A stretch of DNA of 64,000 nucleotides from an uncultured Eubacterium sp. GTDB taxonomy: Bacteria; Bacillota; Clostridia; Lachnospirales; Lachnospiraceae. The stretch covers positions 138,629-202,628 of the forward strand of contig CAJUTR010000001.1 of the NCBI GenBank assembly GCA_910589665.1, in the 5' to 3' direction. The notes below the pieces were generated by a model that saw only the letters and a list, made by a program, of their open reading frames with translations, had not been told where the DNA came from and searched no databases. The translations under genes and the position numbers were made by a program. Below are positions 8,724-16,590 of this stretch, piece after piece. Every line of letters starts with the position of its first letter. Within the stretch, counting starts at the first letter, position 1.

Positions 8724-10829
8724 ATGGATACCAGTCAATATTTAGAACTATTTATCGATGAAACAAAAGAACATTTGCAGAGTTTGAACGAACACATATT
8801 GGACCTTGAAAAAGATCCGGAAAATGACGATACGATCAATGAGATATTCCGTGCTGCCCATACACTGAAGGGAATGGCTGGAACAATGGGGTTTGCAAGG
8901 ATGCAGCGTCTGACGCATGACTTGGAAAATGTTTTTCAGGAAATCCGGAACGGAAATATGAAAGCCAATGCAAAGCTTGTTGATATCATGTTCCGCGGTC
9001 TAGATGCCCTGGAGTCGTATCTGGACGTTATACTGCAGACGGGAAGCGAAGGAACGGAGGACAATGAAGATATCATCCATGACTTAAATGAGGTGATTGA
9101 AGAAGAGACGAATGGCGGCGGGGAAAAGAAAGAGGTAAGCGCACCGGTAGTACCAAGCGCAGCGCCTGCTTCGAGTTCGGATTCCCAGGTGTGGGAAAAT
9201 AAATTTGAGCGGATCCCTGTTTCCGAATATGAGATCGGCTCGATGGAAAAAGCAAAAAAAGACGGACAGAACGTATTCGGTGTTACCGTGTATCTCCAGG
9301 AGTCGTGTATTCTAAAAGCGGCGAGGGCATTTTTGGTTTTCAAGGCCGTCGAGAGCAAAGGAGAGCTGATCAAGTCGCTGCCGACGACGGAACAGATCGA
9401 AGATGAAGAGTTTGAACAGGATTTCAGCTGGATCCTGGCAACAGAAGAGAGCAAGGAAAATGTCAGGAACCTGATCATGAGTGTTTCTGAGATCGCAGCG
9501 GTGTGTGTGGAGGATTTTAAGTACGAGTCGGCAGAGGCCGTAAAAGAAGAAGTGAAGAAAGATGAGGCGCCGACAAAGGTACCAGAGAAGAATGAGCCGA
9601 AAAAAGCAGCGCAGACACCTCCGGCGGCAAAAGGAAAGGTGACGAGCCGTTCCGTGCGTGTCGATATTGATAAACTGGACGTATTGATGAATCTGGTGAG
9701 TGAACTTATTATTGCGAAAAATGCGCTCGTATCGGTTTCTTCTGCGGATGCGGCACGGGAGTCCGGCGAGGATACGAACGAGGGGCGCAGTCAGGCGTTC
9801 CATGAAAATATTGAGTATCTGGAGCGCGTGACGACGAATCTGCACGAATCCGTGATGAAAGTAAGGATGGTGCCGATCGAGAGCGTTGTCAACCGTTTTC
9901 CACGTATGATCCGTGATCTGAACCGCAAGCTGGATAAAAAGATGGAATTATATATGTCTGGTGAGGATACAGAATTAGACCGTACGGTCATTGATGAACT
10001 TGGAGATCCATTGATGCACCTGCTTCGAAATTCGGCTGACCACGGCCTTGAGAGCAATGCGGAGCGTGTCCGGTTAGGAAAACCAGAAGCTGGTTCTATT
10101 TTCCTGGATGCGTATCAGGATGGAAATAACGTAACGATTGAAGTCCGTGACGACGGCGCGGGTATTGATACGGAGAAAGTAAAGAACAAAGCGCTTGAGC
10201 GCGGGACGATCACAGAACAACAGGCGGAGACGATGACGGATAAAGATTTTATCGATCTTTTGTTCCGTCCGAGTTTCTCTACGGCGGATCAGATTTCCGA
10301 TATTTCTGGACGAGGCGTCGGACTGGATGTCGTAAAGACAAAGATTGAATCGCTCGGCGGAAGTATTGAAGCGAGGTCAGTCAAAGGACAGGGAAGTACG
10401 TTTGCGATCCAGCTGCCTCTTACACTGGCGATCATACAGGCGCTTATGGTGGAAGTGGGTGAAGAGAAATACGCGATCCCTCTCGGCAATGTGGACACGA
10501 TCGAGGATGTGATGCAGAATGAGATCAAGCTCGTTCAGTCCAAAGAGGTTATCCATCTGCGCGGCAGCGTGATTCCGATCATACGCATGAGTGAAGTCCT
10601 TGAGATGGAAGATTATGAGAAGAGCAGTGAAGATGAGTCAGAGATCATCGTTGTTGTGAAAAAAGGTGACCAGAGGATTGGTCTTGCCGTAGATAAGCTT
10701 TTGGGTCAGCAGGAAACCGTTATCAAATCGATGGGACGTCATATCACGAATGCGAAGCTGTTCAGCGGCGCAACGATCTTAGGCGATGGAGAAGTGGCGC
10801 TCATCCTTGATACGAATACATTAATCTAG
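8724..10829 (+). CDS. cheA: Chemotaxis histidine kinase CheA
   Basis: A 701-residue class II histidine kinase. Domain order: HPt (phospho-acceptor H46 in FRAAHTLKGMAGTMGF), a Ser/Ala-rich linker, a P2-like response-regulator docking domain (about 165-275), a second linker rich in Lys/Pro/Ala, the dimerisation domain (about 312-372), the ATPase domain with N box (RNSADHGLE), G1 (DDGAGID) and G2 (GRGVGLDVVK), and a C-terminal CheW-like domain (about 570-700). It phosphorylates CheY and CheB. It begins after AGGAGG and is followed within 17 bases by cheW. Confidence 0.98.
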   Translation: MDTSQYLELFIDETKEHLQSLNEHILDLEKDPENDDTINEIFRAAHTLKGMAGTMGFARMQRLTHDLENVFQEIRNGNMKANAKLVDIMFRGLDALESYLDVILQTGSEGTEDNEDIIHDLNEVIEEETNGGGEKKEVSAPVVPSAAPASSSDSQVWENKFERIPVSEYEIGSMEKAKKDGQNVFGVTVYLQESCILKAARAFLVFKAVESKGELIKSLPTTEQIEDEEFEQDFSWILATEESKENVRNLIMSVSEIAAVCVEDFKYESAEAVKEEVKKDEAPTKVPEKNEPKKAAQTPPAAKGKVTSRSVRVDIDKLDVLMNLVSELIIAKNALVSVSSADAARESGEDTNEGRSQAFHENIEYLERVTTNLHESVMKVRMVPIESVVNRFPRMIRDLNRKLDKKMELYMSGEDTELDRTVIDELGDPLMHLLRNSADHGLESNAERVRLGKPEAGSIFLDAYQDGNNVTIEVRDDGAGIDTEKVKNKALERGTITEQQAETMTDKDFIDLLFRPSFSTADQISDISGRGVGLDVVKTKIESLGGSIEARSVKGQGSTFAIQLPLTLAIIQALMVEVGEEKYAIPLGNVDTIEDVMQNEIKLVQSKEVIHLRGSVIPIIRMSEVLEMEDYEKSSEDESEIIVVVKKGDQRIGLAVDKLLGQQETVIKSMGRHITNAKLFSGATILGDGEVALILDTNTLI

Positions 10830-10845
10830 AAAAGAGGGTAAGCCG

Positions 10846-11310
10846 ATGGATGGAATGTTAAACGAAGCAGTGGTGGATGAAATTCAGTATATTGTGATCC
10901 GTATTGGGGATGAGCAGTATGGCATCAATATCGGATATGTTGACAACATCGTGCGTATGCAGAGGATTACGCGGGTGCCAAAATCCCAGCCATATTATGT
11001 GGGAGTCATCAATCTCCGCGGTGAGGTTGTGCCTGTTATGAGCCTCCGGAAGCGGTTCGGGCTTGCTGCGGACGAATATGCTGGCGCTACGAGGATCATC
11101 ATTTTGAAACTCGAGGACCAGTCGCTGGTAGGAGTCGTAGTCGATGAGGTGCGGGAAGTAGTAAATCTCGACCCGAATACGATCGAGACACCTTCTTTTA
11201 AGCTCGACGAGAGAAATGCGGCGTATCTTGCCGGAATTGGTAAAAATGGTGACAATCTTATTTCTTTGCTGAACATAGAAAATGTTGTGGGAGATACAAA
11301 GGCAGTATGA
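10846..11310 (+). CDS. cheW: Chemotaxis coupling protein CheW
   Basis: A 154-residue SH3-like CheW domain protein that links chemoreceptors to CheA. Typical features are EQYGINIGYVDNIVRM, VGVINLRGEVVPV and the late VVVDEVREVV segment. The N terminus is slightly extended compared with the shortest CheW proteins. It shares a 4-base ATGA overlap with cheD. Confidence 0.97.
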   Translation: MDGMLNEAVVDEIQYIVIRIGDEQYGINIGYVDNIVRMQRITRVPKSQPYYVGVINLRGEVVPVMSLRKRFGLAADEYAGATRIIILKLEDQSLVGVVVDEVREVVNLDPNTIETPSFKLDERNAAYLAGIGKNGDNLISLLNIENVVGDTKAV

Positions 11311-11792
11311 GTGAAATAGTACATGTGGGAATGGCGGATTACAAACTCTGCCGTTCCCCGCAAAAAATATCAACCCTTGGGCTCGGTTCCTGTCTGGGGG
11401 TTGTGTTATATGACCGCACAATTAAAATCTGCGGGATGGCCCATGTGATGATGCCGGATAGCTCGCGGCTCACGAAAAATTCGAACCGCATGAAATTTGC
11501 GGATACATGTCTCCAGGATATGTTAAATGACCTGCTCCGTGCAGGCGCGCAGCAGTCGCGGATGATCGCTAAGATCGCCGGCGGGGCGAGAATGTTTATC
11601 CACAAATCGAATACGGACTTTTTGAATATTGGAAAGCAGAATGTCGAGGCTGTGCGCAAAGTACTGGGGGATTGGAATATTCCCATCGTTTCCGAGGATG
11701 TGGGGAGCAATTACGGCCGTACGATCGAATTTGACACCGTTACCGGAGAGTTGTTCATAAAGTCAGTGGGTGTCGGGGATTCGGTCATATAG
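11307..11792 (+). CDS. cheD: Chemoreceptor glutamine deamidase CheD
   Basis: A 161-residue CheD protein. The Cys-His-Thr catalytic set is visible: T23 and C29 in STLGLGSCLGV and H46 in GMAHVMMP. It deamidates receptor glutamines and, in Bacillus, is controlled by binding CheC. No cheC gene is next to it here, unlike the Bacillus cheC-cheD pair. Its partner must therefore be elsewhere (CheC, CheX or FliY upstream are possible) or be absent. Confidence 0.96.
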   Translation: MSEIVHVGMADYKLCRSPQKISTLGLGSCLGVVLYDRTIKICGMAHVMMPDSSRLTKNSNRMKFADTCLQDMLNDLLRAGAQQSRMIAKIAGGARMFIHKSNTDFLNIGKQNVEAVRKVLGDWNIPIVSEDVGSNYGRTIEFDTVTGELFIKSVGVGDSVI

Positions 11793-11904
11793 CGTTGTTT
11801 CATCAGGAACAAGTTGTAAAAAAGAGTGAAGAAGCAAAGAATAAGAAAAAGCGATAAAACATGAGTGCAGAAGAGATTTCGTTCTGTGCAGAAATGAGGG
11901 AAAG

Positions 11905-12240
11905 ATGAGGTATCGATATATTCCTGCCTTCGTCATGCTGCTGGCAGGGCTTGTATGCTGTATTATGAGTGTTGTTCAGGGATGGCCGGTTACGTATAGT
12001 CTCATCGTGCTGGTGATCGTACTGATCTTGTTCTATATCATCGGGCAGATTGCAGCCCAGGTTGTGGGGAAAGTCGTGGCGGAACATGAAGCGATGGTGA
12101 AGGCAGAGCAGGAACGGAGAGAAGCTGAGGAAGAAGCGAGAAGGATGGAAGAAGAGGCTTTGAAAGCGGCAGAAGAAAAGAGGGCGCAGGAAGAGAAGGC
12201 CGCAGAGCAGCAGGATCAGGCAATGGATAGTGACTGGTAA
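11905..12240 (+). CDS. Small membrane protein with charged coiled-coil tail, unknown function
   Basis: I do not recognise a family. The 111-residue protein has two hydrophobic segments (about residues 5-23 and 30-55), then a highly charged Glu/Lys/Ala-rich helix (about 65-105) that should form a coiled coil in the cytoplasm. It lies between cheD and fliA, an area otherwise made of motility genes, so a flagellar or chemotaxis role is inferred from context only. GAGGGAAAG before the ATG is a fair ribosome site. A 15-codon ORF (11861-11908) overlaps its start by ATGA but has no good ribosome site. Confidence 0.75.
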   Translation: MRYRYIPAFVMLLAGLVCCIMSVVQGWPVTYSLIVLVIVLILFYIIGQIAAQVVGKVVAEHEAMVKAEQERREAEEEARRMEEEALKAAEEKRAQEEKAAEQQDQAMDSDW

Positions 12241-12281
12241 GAAGGCAGCTGACAGATCATGGATGCGAGGAAGGGATGTTT

Positions 12282-13055
12282 ATGGCTTTAAATGAATCGG
12301 AAAAGAGAAAATTATGGGACAAATACATGAAGACTAAAAGTGCAGACATTCGGGAACAGCTCATTCTCGAATATGTGAATCTGGTGAATCTCGTTGCCGG
12401 GCGCATGGGGATGTATTTGGGTTATACGGTAGAATATGATGACCTGGTTGGATATGGAATTTTCGGACTCATTGATGCCATAGATAAATTCAACCTTGAA
12501 AAGAATGTAAAATTTGAGACGTATGCCAGCTTACGGATCCGGGGGTCGATCCTGGATCAGATCCGTAAAATGGACTGGATTCCGAGAACGCTCCGCCAGC
12601 GCCAGCGCCAGATGGACCAGGCGTGTGCAAAGCTGGAATCTGAAATGGGCCGGCCAGCTACGAATGAGGAAATAGCAGCAGAACTGGATATTACTGTAGA
12701 AGAGTACGATGGATGGAAGAACGAAGCGCAGTTTACGAATTTGGTTTCCTTGGATGATTACCTGGAACAGGGTGGAGACGCAAGGATGGATACCGCCGGG
12801 GTACATCGGTTTGAACAGCCGGAGCAGGCGGTGGAAAAACAGGAACTGAAGCAAATGCTGGCGGAGGCACTGAAGAAGCTGACAGAAAAGGAGTGCAGTG
12901 TCATTACGCTGTATTATTATGAAGATATGACGCTCAAAGAGATCAGCCAGGTTTTATCTGTGTCAGAATCCCGGGTTTCCCAGCTTCATACGAAGGCGCT
13001 GCAGAAGATCAAGGCGCAGCTCGGGGATTCGGTGGAGTTATTAAATTTGTTTTGA
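12282..13055 (+). CDS. fliA: Flagellar sigma factor sigma-28 (FliA/SigD)
   Basis: About 257 residues with sigma-70 regions 2, 3 and 4 in order. Region 2 has YDDLVGYGIFGLIDAIDKF, the region 3 boundary has MDWIPRTLRQR, and region 4 has TLKEISQVLSVSESRVSQ (helix-turn-helix). These are characteristic of the FliA/SigD group, which transcribes late flagellar and chemotaxis genes. An ATG at 12276 is in frame, but GAGGAAGGG ends directly against it; the ATG at 12282 has proper spacing and is preferred. No canonical sigma-28 promoter (TAAA-N15-GCCGATAA) was seen by eye in this window. Confidence 0.96.
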   Translation: MALNESEKRKLWDKYMKTKSADIREQLILEYVNLVNLVAGRMGMYLGYTVEYDDLVGYGIFGLIDAIDKFNLEKNVKFETYASLRIRGSILDQIRKMDWIPRTLRQRQRQMDQACAKLESEMGRPATNEEIAAELDITVEEYDGWKNEAQFTNLVSLDDYLEQGGDARMDTAGVHRFEQPEQAVEKQELKQMLAEALKKLTEKECSVITLYYYEDMTLKEISQVLSVSESRVSQLHTKALQKIKAQLGDSVELLNLF

Positions 13056-13109
13056 TGGGAAGCGGTAATCAGATTCATTTACTACGTTTGGTCGGAAGGA
13101 GATAAAGGT

Positions 13110-14708
13110 ATGGGAAAAAATGCGTATTTTCAAATAGTACATAAGACGAATAAGACGATGCTCAAAGTGTTTCCGGCGTCAAAAGACGGAGCAATGTTTT
13201 CGATCGACGAAGTCATAACATATATGGAACTGATCAATTTTGGTGATTTCGATGTGATGGGACTGAATTCGTATTTGACGAAAGGAGATTTTCGCAACGA
13301 ATTTTTGCTATTGAATCAGGAAGTACTGCCGGAAGATGGAAGATGCGCTGTCAGTATTCAAAATCAGGGGGAACAGGCAGTCGCCCGTTTTTACCCGCCG
13401 TCTTCTAAGGGAAAGAAAATGACGAGGGATGACATACTCAGCGACCTGAGTCTGGACGGGATCGTGCATGGGATCCGGCAGGATATCATCGATCAGTTTT
13501 TAAAAAATCCCGAATACTGCAGGGATTATGTAGTGGCGGTCGCTACGCCGCCTGTGCAGGGACATGACGCCGTGATCGAGTACCATTTTGATCTAAATAC
13601 GACAGCTAAACCGAAATTAAAAGAAGATGGAAGTGTAGACTTTCATCAATTGGGAAATATTAAGCCGGTACAAGTTGGTGACAAATTAGCCACGCTTACG
13701 CCCGCCGATCGCGGGAAAGCGGGAGTCAATGTAGTCGGAGCTTCTCTTCCACCGAACAAGGTGGCGGTAAGAGTACTTCGTTTTGGACGTAATATTACGC
13801 TTTCTGAAGATAAGTGTGAATTGTATTCGCAGGTTGCCGGCCATGTTACGCTTGTCGACGATATGGTTATGGTTTCGAACGTATACGAAGTACCAGCCAA
13901 TGTAGACGCATCCACAGGAGATATCGAATATAACGGTACGGTAAATGTAGTCGGGAATGTGAATACTGGATATACGGTGAAAGCAGAAAATGATATTATC
14001 GTGAATGGCGTCGTGGAAGGGGCGACTCTCATTGCCGGTGGAAATATCGTGCTGAAACGGGGTATGCAGGGAATGTCGCGGGGAACGCTTGATGCGGTCG
14101 GGAACATTACAGCAAAATTTATAGAAAACAGCACCGTGCGCTGCAATGGTACGCTTATGTGTGATGCCGTGCTCCACAGCGATGTTGAGGCGAAGGATAA
14201 AATTTCAATCCTGGGCAGAAAGGGCCTGATCAATGGCGGGCATGTGAGGTCGTTTACGAATATCGCGGCGACACAGCTTGGCTCGATGATGGGCATCCAG
14301 ACGACGGTCGAGATCATGTCGGATATTGAATTGGTGAAGACACATATGGATCTGGGCGAACGGGTAAAGCAATCGCTGGATACACTGGAACAGATGGATC
14401 TGGTGCTGATTTCTATCAAACGTTCGATCAAAAGCGGGAGTCAGTTATCGAGACAGCAGGAGAAATATTTGAAGATGGCTGCCGTATCCAAACCGAAGTT
14501 AATGCAGGATATACGTGAAATGGAAGCGCAGCGGGAATTTTTGCAGAAGGTGATCGATTCTGCGAAGCATGTCGGAATACGCGTGGAAAATACAGTGAAC
14601 GCGGGGGTAAAAATTGTGATCAAAGATGTGGCGAGAAATATCAATGACAATATATCAAGATGTAAGTTTATCAGGGAGGGTGCGGATATCAAGTCCGTCA
14701 GTATCTAA
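13110..14708 (+). CDS. FapA/DUF342 family protein
   Basis: A 532-residue DUF342 (FapA-like) protein. The middle part (about 170-400) has the Gly/Val-rich repeated beta-helix look of the family: NGTVNVVGNVNTGYTVKAE, then VNGVVEGATLIAGGNIVLKRG. The C-terminal 110 residues are helical and likely coiled coil. FapA-type proteins are polymer-like beta-helix proteins linked to flagellar number and placement in vibrios. Its position right after fliA agrees with a motility-linked role, but the exact role in Clostridia is not known to me. Confidence 0.88.
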   Translation: MGKNAYFQIVHKTNKTMLKVFPASKDGAMFSIDEVITYMELINFGDFDVMGLNSYLTKGDFRNEFLLLNQEVLPEDGRCAVSIQNQGEQAVARFYPPSSKGKKMTRDDILSDLSLDGIVHGIRQDIIDQFLKNPEYCRDYVVAVATPPVQGHDAVIEYHFDLNTTAKPKLKEDGSVDFHQLGNIKPVQVGDKLATLTPADRGKAGVNVVGASLPPNKVAVRVLRFGRNITLSEDKCELYSQVAGHVTLVDDMVMVSNVYEVPANVDASTGDIEYNGTVNVVGNVNTGYTVKAENDIIVNGVVEGATLIAGGNIVLKRGMQGMSRGTLDAVGNITAKFIENSTVRCNGTLMCDAVLHSDVEAKDKISILGRKGLINGGHVRSFTNIAATQLGSMMGIQTTVEIMSDIELVKTHMDLGERVKQSLDTLEQMDLVLISIKRSIKSGSQLSRQQEKYLKMAAVSKPKLMQDIREMEAQREFLQKVIDSAKHVGIRVENTVNAGVKIVIKDVARNINDNISRCKFIREGADIKSVSI

Positions 14709-14742
14709 GGATTGATTCAGAAAGAAAGGTATGGTGGTCGTT

Positions 14743-15045
14743 ATGCCGATTAGCGCAATTGATGCGTCTACGCTGGCGCCTCGTTCGGCGGAAGCTTCGA
14801 GCATTGTCGGAAAAGAGCAGCAGCAATTCCAGCATGTGGGAGAAAACGGCGCGATGAGTTTTGAGCGGGCCGTGGAACAGAAAAACCAGCGGACAGTCGA
14901 AACGGCAAAAAGCGAGACGGAGGAGTATGGTTTTGATGGCTCCGGGTCGGGGAAATACAGCGGAGGCAGGAAAAAGAAGAAAAAGCAGCCAAAAGAGGCG
15001 CCGATGGCCCCTCGGTCAGACAGTAGTTTTGATATTACCATATAA
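14743..15045 (+). CDS. Small Lys-rich protein of the flagellar cluster, unknown function
   Basis: About 100 residues with no family I recognise. There is no membrane segment. The N terminus (PISAIDASTLAPRSAEAS) is Ala/Ser-rich, the middle is Glu/Gln-rich and probably helical, and residues about 66-85 are Gly/Ser followed by a run of Lys. The frame is open from an ATG at 14731, but that lies 1 base after AAAGAAAGG; GTG at 14734 or ATG at 14743 have better spacing. It is packed between fapA (22-base gap) and the SwrB-like gene (23 bases), so it is probably translated and motility-linked. Confidence 0.65.
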   Translation: MPISAIDASTLAPRSAEASSIVGKEQQQFQHVGENGAMSFERAVEQKNQRTVETAKSETEEYGFDGSGSGKYSGGRKKKKKQPKEAPMAPRSDSSFDITI

Positions 15046-15068
15046 ATCAGGAAAGGTATGATTTGACG

Positions 15069-15854
15069 ATGAATGCAACAGAGGTTATATTGCTTGTGTT
15101 TGGTTTCTTGAGCATTTCCATTAGCTTTTTTGTGGGAAACAGGAAAAAAGCAGGAGGAGAGGAACATTCGGAGGAAGAGGGATTTTCGAGGAATGTTTGG
15201 ACGGAGAAAGAAGAAGAACTGGTGAGGGGACGGATCCAGTCGATCCTAGAGGAGGAGAAAGAAAACATCCTGGCGGAGACGATGGATACCCTAAATCGTA
15301 AAAGCAATGAAAAGATTATGGAATTTGATGAATTTTCTGGACAGTTGATGGAGAAGATCGAACATAATCATGAAGAAGTTGTGTTTATGTATAATATGCT
15401 GACGACAAAAGAAGAGGAGTGGAAAGAAGCGGCGGCGAGGCCGGCTGCGCTCCCGAAAAAACCAAAAGCGGAGCCGGAGCAGGCAGACGACGTTCCTGCG
15501 CCACAGCCATCACCGGTGGACGGGGGAGAACAAACGCCAGCGGATGGAAATGCCCATGCGCCTATTACTGGTCTTGAACAGCTGGCAAAGAGTCATCCGG
15601 CAAAAACAAAGACGGCCGGCCGCAGGCTGGAACAGGCTGCGAAGGGACAAGAACCGGGGAGTCCGCAGGTGGTAAAGTCGGAACGGGCTACTGATCCGGA
15701 GAGCGAGCAGGCGGCTCCTATTTCAGATAATAAAAATAACCAGATTTTAAAATTGCACAAACAGGGTAAATCTGTGGTAGAAATATCGAAAGAGCTCAAT
15801 GTCGGGCAGGGTGAGGTGAAACTTACGCTTGCCCTTTACGGAGGGAAACGATGA
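15069..15854 (+). CDS. Membrane-anchored coiled-coil protein in the swrB position (DUF6115-like)
   Basis: About 261 residues: a short N-terminal membrane anchor (about 5-22), a Glu/Lys-rich coiled coil (about 30-120), a long Pro/Ala/Glu-rich disordered region (about 120-220) and a compact C-terminal helix-turn-helix-like end with LHKQGKSVVEISKELNVGQG. In B. subtilis the gene between sigD and rpsB is swrB, a membrane-anchored activator of flagellar export. Position and layout match, so it may be the counterpart, but sequence homology is not proven here. ATG 15069 is preferred to the in-frame TTG 15063. The last 4 bases overlap the next gene. Confidence 0.75.
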   Translation: MNATEVILLVFGFLSISISFFVGNRKKAGGEEHSEEEGFSRNVWTEKEEELVRGRIQSILEEEKENILAETMDTLNRKSNEKIMEFDEFSGQLMEKIEHNHEEVVFMYNMLTTKEEEWKEAAARPAALPKKPKAEPEQADDVPAPQPSPVDGGEQTPADGNAHAPITGLEQLAKSHPAKTKTAGRRLEQAAKGQEPGSPQVVKSERATDPESEQAAPISDNKNNQILKLHKQGKSVVEISKELNVGQGEVKLTLALYGGKR

Positions 15855-16390
15855 AGGCGAAATGGTTTATCAGAGGGATGGGAGTCGGAATCGTCCTGAC
15901 TGCCCTGATTTTATGTATCACGTACCGAAGTAACCAAAATGACGGAAGTGTGATCAAAGAGGCAAAACAACTCGGTATGGTGTTTCCCCAAAATGAGACA
16001 GGGGATATCTCGCGGCCGCAGAAGGAGCAGGCGGAACAGCTGGCGAAGGAACCTGCGAAGGAACAACCAAAACCCGTGTCCGGCGCGTCAGTCAGCAAGG
16101 AAACCAAAGAGAAACAAGAGGCGAAGGACAAGTTAGACAAGAGCGGCAAAGACATTACCAAAGGATCGAAATATCAGGACGGGAAGAAGACGTTTGTCGT
16201 AAGGAGCGGCCTGCTCTCTAGTTCAGTAGCGCGGGAGATGGAAGAAGCGGGAATTATTGATGATGCAGACGCTTTTGATGAGTATATCGAGAAGAATGGC
16301 TACGGTAAGCAGCTCCGGAGCGGCAAGTATAAAATTCCGGACGGAGCGGATTATAAGACGATCGCGGAGATCATCACAAAACAAAAGTAA
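15851..16390 (+). CDS. Membrane-anchored protein with a MltG/YceG N-terminal-like domain, no catalytic domain
   Basis: A 179-residue protein with an N-terminal membrane segment (about 8-25), a charged Lys/Glu/Gln-rich linker (about 30-110) and a C-terminal domain of about 65 residues. The pattern SSSVAREMEEAGIIDDADAF followed later by LRSGKYKIPDGADYKTIAEII resembles the LysM-like domain found at the start of MltG lytic transglycosylases. The catalytic domain is missing, so it may bind glycan or protein rather than cut. It overlaps the previous gene by 4 bases and is the last gene of the flagellar block. Its stop codon lies in a tandem repeat. Confidence 0.7.
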   Translation: MKAKWFIRGMGVGIVLTALILCITYRSNQNDGSVIKEAKQLGMVFPQNETGDISRPQKEQAEQLAKEPAKEQPKPVSGASVSKETKEKQEAKDKLDKSGKDITKGSKYQDGKKTFVVRSGLLSSSVAREMEEAGIIDDADAFDEYIEKNGYGKQLRSGKYKIPDGADYKTIAEIITKQK

Positions 16391-16428
16391 CTTAAGAAAC
16401 AAAAGTAACTTAAGAAACAAAAGTAACA
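16381..16428 (+). repeat. 18-bp tandem repeat, about 2.6 copies, over the end of the preceding gene
   Basis: The unit ACAAAAGTAACTTAAGAA occurs perfectly at 16381-16398 and 16399-16416, followed by 11 matching bases. The first copy contains the TAA stop of the preceding gene. CTTAAG palindromes recur 18 bases apart and could pair weakly. There is no T-run, so this is not an obvious terminator. Confidence 0.9.
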
Positions 16429-16446
16429 CGAAGTAGGAAAAAATGC

Positions 16447-16475
16447 TTGCATGTTAGGAGCATATGTGATAGAAT
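16447..16475 (+). promoter_or_regulatory. Sigma-A promoter for rpsB-tsf
   Basis: TTGCAT at 16447-16452, a 17-base spacer, then TAGAAT at 16470-16475 with TGA directly before it (extended -10). The expected start is near 16482, giving a leader of about 110 bases before rpsB. As no terminator separates it from the flagellar block, read-through into rpsB is also possible. Confidence 0.75.
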
Positions 16476-16508
16476 TACGAATTGAGTTGAAAAAACACGA
16501 AGGCGGAT

Positions 16509-16546
16509 TTTTCCAGCGGTGCTCCTGGTACGGGGGTTTTGGAAAA
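16509..16546 (+). promoter_or_regulatory. Possible structured leader of rpsB mRNA
   Basis: TTTTCCA (16509-16515) can pair with TGGAAAA (16540-16546), enclosing a GC-rich loop with CTCC and GGGG that may extend the stem. The hairpin lies about 45 bases before the rpsB start. Ribosomal-protein operons often carry autoregulatory leaders, but no known S2 leader was recognised. Confidence 0.35.
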
Positions 16547-16590
16547 GAAATGAGGCTTTCGGAAGAAAAACCAAATGGAGGGAAAGAAAA

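Noticed and set aside
11861..11908. 15-codon ORF overlapping the start of the gene at 11905 by ATGA
   Set aside because: The overlap is attractive for coupling, but no usable ribosome site precedes it.
16381..16428. Short repeat considered as a CRISPR remnant
   Set aside because: Copies are contiguous 18-bp units with no spacers; it is a plain tandem repeat.
16519..16590. Upstream extension of the rpsB reading frame
   Set aside because: The extra residues do not match S2, and the ATG at 16591 has a proper ribosome site.
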